Positions 57,664 to 64,000 of a stretch of 64,000 nt of DNA are shown piece after piece. The position numbers and the translations under genes were made by a program. Every line of letters starts with the position of its first letter. The first letter of the stretch is position 1. Origin of the DNA: Siphonodentalium dalli (Eukaryota > Mollusca > Scaphopoda > Gadilida > Siphonodentaliidae); the NCBI GenBank assembly GCA_032622095.1, contig CP136064.1, positions 254,142,484-254,206,483 of the forward strand, read 5' to 3'. Under the pieces are notes generated by a model. That model was given only the letters and a program-made list of their open reading frames with translations. It was not told the DNA's origin and did not search any database.

Positions 57664-57736
57664 GGCCAGGGGGTCCGGGAACTTTAATTTGGTCTATTGT
57701 GTATTATAAGAAGGGCCCGGGTCGATTATCGGTCAT

Positions 57737-58347
57737 TTAATTTTTAATTTTCGTAACTTCTTCATCCGATGTTACATTAAATCCTTTCTGATAAATTTCG
57801 GGAAGATGGTTTTCAATCCAGCATTCTACAGCTTTTTTTAAAAATCCTGTATCATAACTTTATTCTGAGTCTTGTGAGTATGCAAAATATTTTTTGAAAT
57901 TTTAGTTTTTGGCACAGTTATGACATCTCCAACATAATTCCTCTCAGTCGATTTATCAGATACGCACTTCCAAACTGAACCTTCTTTTTCGACACATTTA
58001 GCGGAGTCCCAATATTTATGCGTTATAACCTTATAATCCTTCTGTGTATTTCTCGAACTGTATTGTGTCCAATGTCAAAGTAATACATTTTCCTTTGTCT
58101 TTAACGTCAAGTTGATACATTCCAGTTAACATACTTGACTTCCTTGCGACCACTTTATTAATTTCCAGGTTATAGTCCTTAACTACCTCATGTCTGCAAT
58201 CTGACGGTGCATCATGATCTTCCCATTCTCCCTGAGATTCCTCATTCAGATCAAATTTCATCTCTATTTTATCATTCGATCAGATTTCAGCTCTTTCTCA
58301 TCACCATCCATATGCTTATCCATGTCCATCTCCATTTTGACTTTAAT
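57737..58347 (-). pseudogene. Frameshifted gene of unknown family, ~200-aa reading
   Basis: The minus strand shows three successive in-order coding-like segments in different frames. Segment 1 is 58261-58031 (MKFDLNEESQGEWEDHDAPS..., TGMYQLDVKDKGKCITLTL). Segment 2 is about 58045-57870 (DYKVITHKYWDSAKCVEKEG, VWKCVSDKSTERNYVGDVIT). Segment 3 is about 57865-57737 (KKAVECWIENHLPEIYQKGF, VTSDEEVTKIKN-stop). The last shift is at a T7 run (A7 on the coding strand). A possible N-terminal extension (MEMDMDKHMDGDEKELK) starts at about 58345. Composition is that of a real soluble, charged protein, and only two or three shifts break it, so decay looks recent. I do not recognise a family. Mobile-element or viral origin is possible but unproven. 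Confidence 0.5.
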
Positions 58348-58369
58348 GACTATCCCCGAAGTCCAGATG

Positions 58370-59520
58370 AAACAGAGCTGAAATTTGATCTGAGTGAGGA
58401 ATCTCCGGAAGATTTTATGGACAAATTTTTGCATATTGCAAGTTCAGTCTCTGACCGATTCATGGGTATCAAACTATGTCCGCCGTGAAATTATATATTG
58501 TATATTGTATATAATTAAATGGGTAATTTCTAAATCTCGAATCTGAGTGAGGATTTAGAAATTACCCATTTAATTATATATATTATACAAAATATAGTCG
58601 GAAGAACCCCTCTATATAGAGATATTTCGGTAGAGAGTTTATTGTCGGAGTTTATCACTGCGCACTATAAGCGTTTAAGTGACTTTTGTGGGTTTTCTAT
58701 AAATATTTTTGGCGACAAATTTTTGCATACGCATGAATCGGCCAGAGACTGAACTTGCAACATACTCCTAGTTTGGGTTTATATCGATTAATATGAAAAG
58801 GAGTTTTTTATTACGATTGGACATCGGGGACGTTTCATATTAATCGATATAAACCCAAACTAGGAGTATGAACCCCAAATAACCCCACTATATAGAGATA
58901 TTTCAGTTGACAGTTTATTGTCGGAGTTTATCATTGCGCACTATAAGAGTTTAAGTGACTTTTTGTGGGTTTTCTATAAATATTTTGGCGACAAATATTT
59001 GTATGTAGCAAGTTCAGTCTCTGGCCGATTCATGGGTATGCAATTTATTACGATCGGACATCGGGGACTTTTCATATTAATCGATATAAACCCAAACTAG
59101 GAATATATTGGTCAAAAGTTTGTCCGTGTTTGAATGTCTGTTGTCGTATTTCTATAAATATTTTAAGGCAACCGTTTGCATGTTGAAAGTTCAGTCTTTT
59201 CCCAATTCGTGGATACCAAATTTATTACGATTGGACGTCGGAAACATGTTGTAGTAACTGAAATAATCTCGAGGGGTATAAACCCCAAATACCCCCTATA
59301 TATAGAGATATATTTTGGAAGACAGTTTATTGTCGGAGTTTATCATTGCGCACTATATGACGGGCTGAGTTTATGTGACTTTTGTGGGTTTTCTATAAAT
59401 ATTTTTAGCGACATATTTTTGCATGTTGCAAGTTCAGTCTTTGGCCGATTCATGGGTATGAAATATATTACGATCGGACATCGGGAACTTTTCATATTAA
59501 TCGATATAAAGGAAGCCCAA
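58370..59520. repeat. Nested direct and inverted repeats, ~220-bp unit
   Basis: A unit with 'tatatagagatat', 'gacagtttattgtcggagtt', 'gtgggttttctataaatatt', 'gcaagttcagtct', 'ggccgattcatgggtatg' and 'cgg(a)catcgg' occurs at about 58605-58755, 58885-59100 and 59300-59510, with a shorter part at 58425-58470. Two large palindromes interrupt it: 58520-58582 (aatgggtaatttctaaatc arms) and 58767-58865 (cctagtttgggtttatatcg arms). Short frames up to 121 codons read through it. Confidence 0.8.
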
Positions 59521-59529
59521 TCAATAACG

Positions 59530-60030
59530 AGGGTCTCCTGAGGCATTTTAAAATTTAACACTGTATATTTTCCACTCTATATGTCAAAACGACGACGAGT
59601 ATATACTGATAAATTGATTAAATTGATTGATTACCTAAGTTCAGACATGAGCTGGCATGTCATGTGGCATACCGTTTGTTAGTTGGTTAGCTAGTTGGGG
59701 TTTAATGTCACTTTCAACAGCTAAGATCATATCGTGACATAAGATGGGGCCTACATTCAGGCAACGGCGTTTATTTATTACTCTTCCCACTTTTAGAGGA
59801 CATATTCGTGGTCCTAATATTTGTTCCATGGTGGAACATGTTCCAAGTCTTAGACTATTAACACGTGCCATCACGCTCACCGTGAACCACATTGGGACAT
59901 GTCCTTGGCATGGCAACCTTCATAGAAAGAAGGTCACAACTTGAGTCAATGAAACATCACTCAAAGACATAAAGTTTTAAGTAAACTGTATAATGCGATG
60001 AATTTCTGAAGCAACGCTATTAGTACACAT
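59530..60030. other. No gene recognised
   Basis: A 91-codon minus-strand frame (59916-59641) has a partly protein-like look (RVNSLRLGTCSTMEQILGPR) but no domain I recognise and no splice context. Confidence 0.35.
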
Positions 60031-60035
60031 GGTAA

Positions 60036-60128
60036 TTGTAATGTATTCAGTTGTAATGTATTCAGTTGTAATGTATTCAGTTGTAATGTATTCAGTTGTA
60101 ATGTATTCAGTTGTAATGTATTCAGTTG
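60036..60128 (+). repeat. 15-bp satellite, six copies
   Basis: The unit GTAATGTATTCAGTT is repeated six times with essentially no divergence. It reads as QLNTL repeats on the minus strand. Confidence 0.95.
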
Positions 60129-60215
60129 CCTGACAAGAACATCATTGTTGACTTTGTGTAGAAACATTATTAAAATATCATGCAAGGACCAGCAACTCTC
60201 AAAGATAAAACCCCA

Positions 60216-60432
60216 GTTGATGTGCACAATGTGTAATCATATCATGGGGACGCACAACGGACATGCATACTTTGTGGGTACATCGTGCCTGTATTGTCCA
60301 TCACAAAGAATTCTACTACAAGGATCTTCTTGATCCATATATTGTACAAAAAGGCATCGATTCGGTGCAGATATGGATAAGGATAGTTTATCGTATGGTC
60401 ATATGCTCTAAATTGACAATAGAGAAGCCGAG
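60216..60432 (+). repeat. Duplicated block D, copy 1
   Basis: 'ttgatgtgcacaatgtgt' to 'tatcgtatggtca' matches 62085-62275. On the minus strand both copies keep a similar peptide (VxDNTGTMYPQS, VRCASP), hinting at a decayed coding repeat. Confidence 0.85.
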
Positions 60433-60553
60433 TGTTTATACATTTGTACCTTTGCCTCGTGTGACATAACCAACTGCATATTGATAAGTATTTAGAATTA
60501 GAACACAATCAAACTGTACAATGCAAGATATCTGAGACTTCACTGTCCGTATA

Positions 60554-61016
60554 TGTGACCCGCCATATCAAATGCAGTCGTAAGTCGGGTTTTTTTTTTA
60601 CCCTGTGTCAATGCATTTTCTAATATATACGAGTCGATCATATGTCGCCTCGCATATATAAGAGAATGCATTGGCCTAACAATTTTTTATTATTTTTTTT
60701 AAATAAATGTTTCTTACATTTTTTAGGACATAAAATAAAAAAAACATCCATTACCCTGCAGGGAGCCCCACACATATATAGAAGCATATAGAAGAGTGTC
60801 GTCTGCTCATGTTTGTCTGGGGCTCTGTATGGGTGAAATTATAAAATTGTTAAAGAATACAAGAACAAATTATTAAAATTGTAAAAAATTGTTAGGCCAA
60901 TGCATTCTCTTATATATGCGAGGCGACCTATGGTCGACTCGCATATATAAGAGAATGCATTGGCACAGGGTAAAACAAATCCCGACTTACGACTGGATTT
61001 GATATGGCGGGTCACA
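60554..61016. mobile_element. MITE with long TIRs and TA duplication, 463 bp
   Basis: TA precedes 60554 and follows 61016. The ends TGTGACCCGCCATATCAAAT are inverted copies. The TIRs continue for ~145 bp through 'cagtcgtaagtcggg', 'accctgtg(t/c)caatgcat', the palindromic 'cgcatatataagagaatgc' and 'attggcctaacaatttttt'. The centre carries 'aacatccattaccctgcagg'. The TA target suggests Tc1/mariner-type mobilisation. No ORF. Confidence 0.85.
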
Positions 61017-61690
61017 TATTAGCATATTTCTTTATATTAACCGTTGATATTAAATTAACTTGATTAATGATATCTACACATGTCCGACTCCGAAAGTATT
61101 CCATTCAAATTCAGTCACTTCAAAAGTGTTACAGTTAGTATAATTATGTAGACCTTGATAACAAATATACGGTAACATATCGTGTCACAAGAAGAATCAC
61201 AGTCGTCAATATAATGACAGTATCATGATCCTTCTCATGGTTTGTAGGAATTATGACAGATGTTGTACAAGTTACTCTAAGTTGCCAATTTTCCTCATAT
61301 CAGCATACCCACCTCATGATTGCAAGGAATTCTGGCAGATATGTGGACAAGTTGCTTACAATTGCTACATAATTAGCACAATAAGAAGTTGTTTGCTTCC
61401 TAATATATACGTACTTTTATATTGAAATACATTGTACTACTAGTTCAAAACCTTGTTGAGACTATACATTAGTTCCAATATATATATTTGTAGGTTGGCT
61501 CCATATGTTGGTTACAAGCTACACAAGAAAGTTATAATTGTTCTACAAATATATTGTTTCCACCTTATTTAGTAAAACCTGCTAGAGTCTCACCTAGAAT
61601 ATATTGCCCATTTGTTTGCAAAACGGTACGTAATTCGGCTGTATGCTGAGATCAAGAAAATAATCAATCAAGCTTTTTTTGGACAGCATT
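61017..61690. other. No gene recognised
   Basis: AT-rich spacer between two related MITE copies. Confidence 0.5.
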
Positions 61691-61694
61691 TTTT

Positions 61695-61935
61695 ACCATG
61701 TGCCAATGCATTCTCTTATATATGCGAGTCGACCATAGGTCGCCTCGCATATATAAGAGAATGCATTGGCCTAACAATTTTTTTTTTAAATATATGTTTC
61801 TTACAATTTTTAGGACATAAAATAAAAAAAACATCCATTACCCTGCAGGGAGCCCCACACATATATAGAAGCATATAGAAGAGTGTCGTCTGCTCATGTT
61901 TGTCTGGGGCTCTGTATGGGTGAAATTATAAAATT
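61695..61935. mobile_element. Partial copy of the 60.55-kb MITE
   Basis: Starts inside the TIR ('gtgccaatgcattctctt') and continues through the centre 'aacatccattaccctgcagg' to 'gggtgaaattataaaatt', where the match stops. The right TIR is missing. Confidence 0.85.
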
Positions 61936-62084
61936 TTGATCAATGCAGTCCTAAGTAAGTTTATTAGCATTTCAGGTGATTGGAAGAAACTCGTGGAATG
62001 TTGAGGAAAATATACCTTCACCACATGGGACGTTTTATTTATTCAATATCCTGAACCTCAATCCTAAATTCGCGTGGCATATAA

Positions 62085-62290
62085 ATTGATGTGCACAATG
62101 TGTGATCATATACATTGGGGACGCGCAACGGACATTCAGACTTTGTGGGTACATCGTGCCTGTATTGTCCACCACAAATGATCCTACAAAGGATCTTCTT
62201 GGTCCATATATTGTACAATAAGGCATCGGTTGGATTCGGTGTAGATGTGGATAAGGATAGTTTGTCGTATGGTCAATAGAGAAGCAGTAT
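62085..62290 (+). repeat. Duplicated block D, copy 2
   Basis: Direct copy of 60216-60432, ~85% similar by eye. Confidence 0.85.
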
Positions 62291-63800
62291 ATTGTATAAA
62301 AGGCATCTGATCATGTGCGTATTATTGTCTGTTTTATATATTTTTTGTTCGGCATTTTTTTCTGAGAAAAAGAATCAATAGAAACGTTTGTATTAATTAT
62401 TGAAAGTTTACTTAGGCAGTACAAGATGCCACCAATAGTAGCTACTATGAACCCACGCAGAGGCAGTTTCCCCACAATTTCCTGGAACTGAATTAATTCT
62501 AGGCTCAATTTACTGATTCTACGTTAATTTTGAAATATGTTTCTGCTCTAAAATTGATTCCCAACAGTATTCGTGGTTTATTTTGACAACCTAGCGATCA
62601 TAGGAACAATGTTTCATAGAAAATATCTACATATATATGTTTTTGTGACATTTTTTTCGATTAATTCTGAGGATTTTGCAATTTATTGTTTCAAGCTAAC
62701 TGATACTAGCTGGTGGGTATTCGTCGTGGATTTATCAAATATTTTTGATTTAATGATAGGAAACAACAACCACATTCGCTTAATTTTATCATTTAAAATA
62801 ATATTTTTTTTAAATGGCATTTTCAATGACGCCAAATTTGTGCCGTTTGGGTGAGAGATGCGGGGTGGGGACTATATTTGTTTAGTAGCTGATTACCGCC
62901 AAACTTATACATAATCATCTTCATTATATCAGAAGTCGAATGGTGGCTTAAATCTGCCAAAAGTTGCTCCGTTCGAGTCAGGGGTTTACGGAAGGGGAGA
63001 GGAGTACCAAAAACTGATAAAATATTTTTAGCACCGAAAAAGATTTCCACCAAATTGATACACGTTCTTCCCCAAGATACAAGGACTCTAATCGTGTGAT
63101 TTAATGACGCCAAATTGGTGCCGCTTTGGGTGAGAGACTGGGAGGGGGGGACTAAATTTGAGAAGACTTTGTTTAGTCTATGTCATGAATATTGGTAAGA
63201 TAGACAAACCTGGAAATCACGGAGATCGCGGCAGCGTCGAGCGTTCATTACATTCACCACATAAAATGGACACATGACTTTTATTCAGCTCCCAAACTAC
63301 TTGTCGTTTCACACTGTACATGTCAATATATTGGGTTTTGAGTATTGTACATGGACCGGATATAAGGCCCGGCTATTCAAGTTTGTATACGGGATATGGA
63401 TGTGTTTTGGTCTGGGTCCTATTCAATGTGAAGTTAGCATATTACAAGTGCTCATTTATTACAAGTTGGAATTAAAATTTTAGAAGAATAGGATTTGTAT
63501 CCAGGAAGGTAAACTATTATAATGGTATCGTACCACCGATTTTATGGCTGAGAGTGTAAGCGTATATAGTCAATACTTGTGAGATTCTGACAATGATAGT
63601 AATCGATGACAGTCAAGACTTGCCACAAGCGCGTACATAGAAACTCCAATATCTCATAGTGTTGCCACTCATTCCATTGACAGCGATATCAATATGACCT
63701 TTCTTACGTCTCACTGATGTCGCAATGATTATATTATAATCATATACACACTGGCATGTTTGTCCACTGTTTTGTGGTGAGGCAATATCAAGCTGGTACA
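62291..63800. other. No gene recognised; one short dispersed motif pair
   Basis: 'atgacgccaaattt/ggtgccg' + 'tttgggtgagaga' occurs at 62826-62860 and 63102-63137, 277 bp apart, each followed by a G-rich stretch. Short frames on both strands have no domain. Confidence 0.45.
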
Positions 63801-63809
63801 CCCCCTGTT

Positions 63810-63812
63810 GAG

Positions 63813-63887
<75 letters not shown>

Positions 63888-63910
63888 CGACTGTCTGTCT
63901 GTCTGTCTCC
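63810..63910. repeat. (AT)n and (TCTG)n microsatellites
   Basis: About 65 bp of (AT)n with 'aa' interruptions (63816-63885), then 'acgactgtctgtctgtctgt'. Confidence 0.95.
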
Positions 63911-64000
63911 CGTATGTCTGTGTTCTATTGAACGTCACGCGTGACCATGTATACGCACCAAAGGTGTCTAAAAGTAACATTTTCCATTCAAGGGGAGAGG
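63885..64000 (+). mobile_element. Possible Helitron 5' region, cut by window end
   Basis: AT run, then TCTG repeats, then 'cccgtatgtctgtgttctat'. The same AT/TCTG leader precedes many Helitrons of the type seen at 1-520. The element continues beyond the window, so this is only a suggestion. Confidence 0.3.

Noticed and set aside
60036-60128. Short-spaced repeat array as CRISPR
   Set aside because: Units are directly contiguous 15-mers with no spacers, and the genome is eukaryotic.

Overview
The window is eukaryotic, AT-rich and dominated by repeats. It has no operons, no ribosome-binding-site pattern and no prokaryote-like gene density. It most resembles a marine lophotrochozoan, probably a mollusc. 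The hints are a Helitron 3' end of the type common in marine invertebrates, LINE relics of several lineages including one with the 'gacgttaaa' type of 3' tail familiar from molluscan elements, KRBA2-like and Ty3/gypsy integrase remnants, and a secreted PAN/EGF/C-type-lectin gene. The species cannot be named from the sequence alone.

Host genes are sparse. The best one is an intronless secreted C-type lectin-like protein (43676-44356, minus). Two short segments look like first coding exons of split genes on the plus strand. One is 21093-21312, possibly a YeeE/YedE-type membrane protein, ending at a clear splice donor. The other is 36873-37024, a signal-peptide exon directly downstream of a CCAAT/CRE-like promoter. 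A frameshifted but otherwise protein-like reading frame of unknown family lies at about 57737-58347 (minus). No rRNA, tRNA or CRISPR was seen.

Layout: 1-520 Helitron 3' end; 1.1-4.1 kb two LINE relics around a small foldback MITE; 4.2-4.6 kb tandem repeat; 6.1-7.3 kb LINE relic; 10.2-11.2 kb internally deleted LINE; 11.9-13.0 kb gypsy integrase relic; 14.7-15.6 and 18.3-19.2 kb LINE relics; 21.1 kb candidate exon; 23.6-24.5 kb gag relic; 24.9-25.9 kb non-autonomous DNA transposon with a perfect 10-bp target-site duplication; 26.3-28.5 kb segment carrying nine copies of one 14-bp motif; 28.56-34.40 kb a complete foldback-like transposon with long inverted arms, internal tandem arrays, an ORF in each arm and a perfect 8-bp target-site duplication; 34.5-36.5 kb repeats and a piggyBac-type MITE; 36.8-37.0 kb promoter plus exon; 38.0-39.3 kb LINE 3' end; 43.7-44.4 kb lectin; 45.1 kb TCA microsatellite; 46.7-47.5 kb 26-bp minisatellite; 49.5-50.2 kb integrase relic; 50.7-51.1 kb LINE relic; 51.8-57.7 kb duplicated repeat blocks; 57.7-59.5 kb broken gene and nested inverted repeats; 60.0-62.3 kb 15-bp satellite, TA-type MITE and a duplicated block; 63.8-64.0 kb AT/TCTG microsatellite, perhaps the start of another Helitron.

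The most striking object is the 5.84-kb foldback element. Next come the dispersed TAATGTCAGTCACG motif in the neighbouring 2.2-kb segment, and the unidentified broken gene at 57.7-58.3 kb. All boundaries were read by eye, so those of degenerate relics are approximate.
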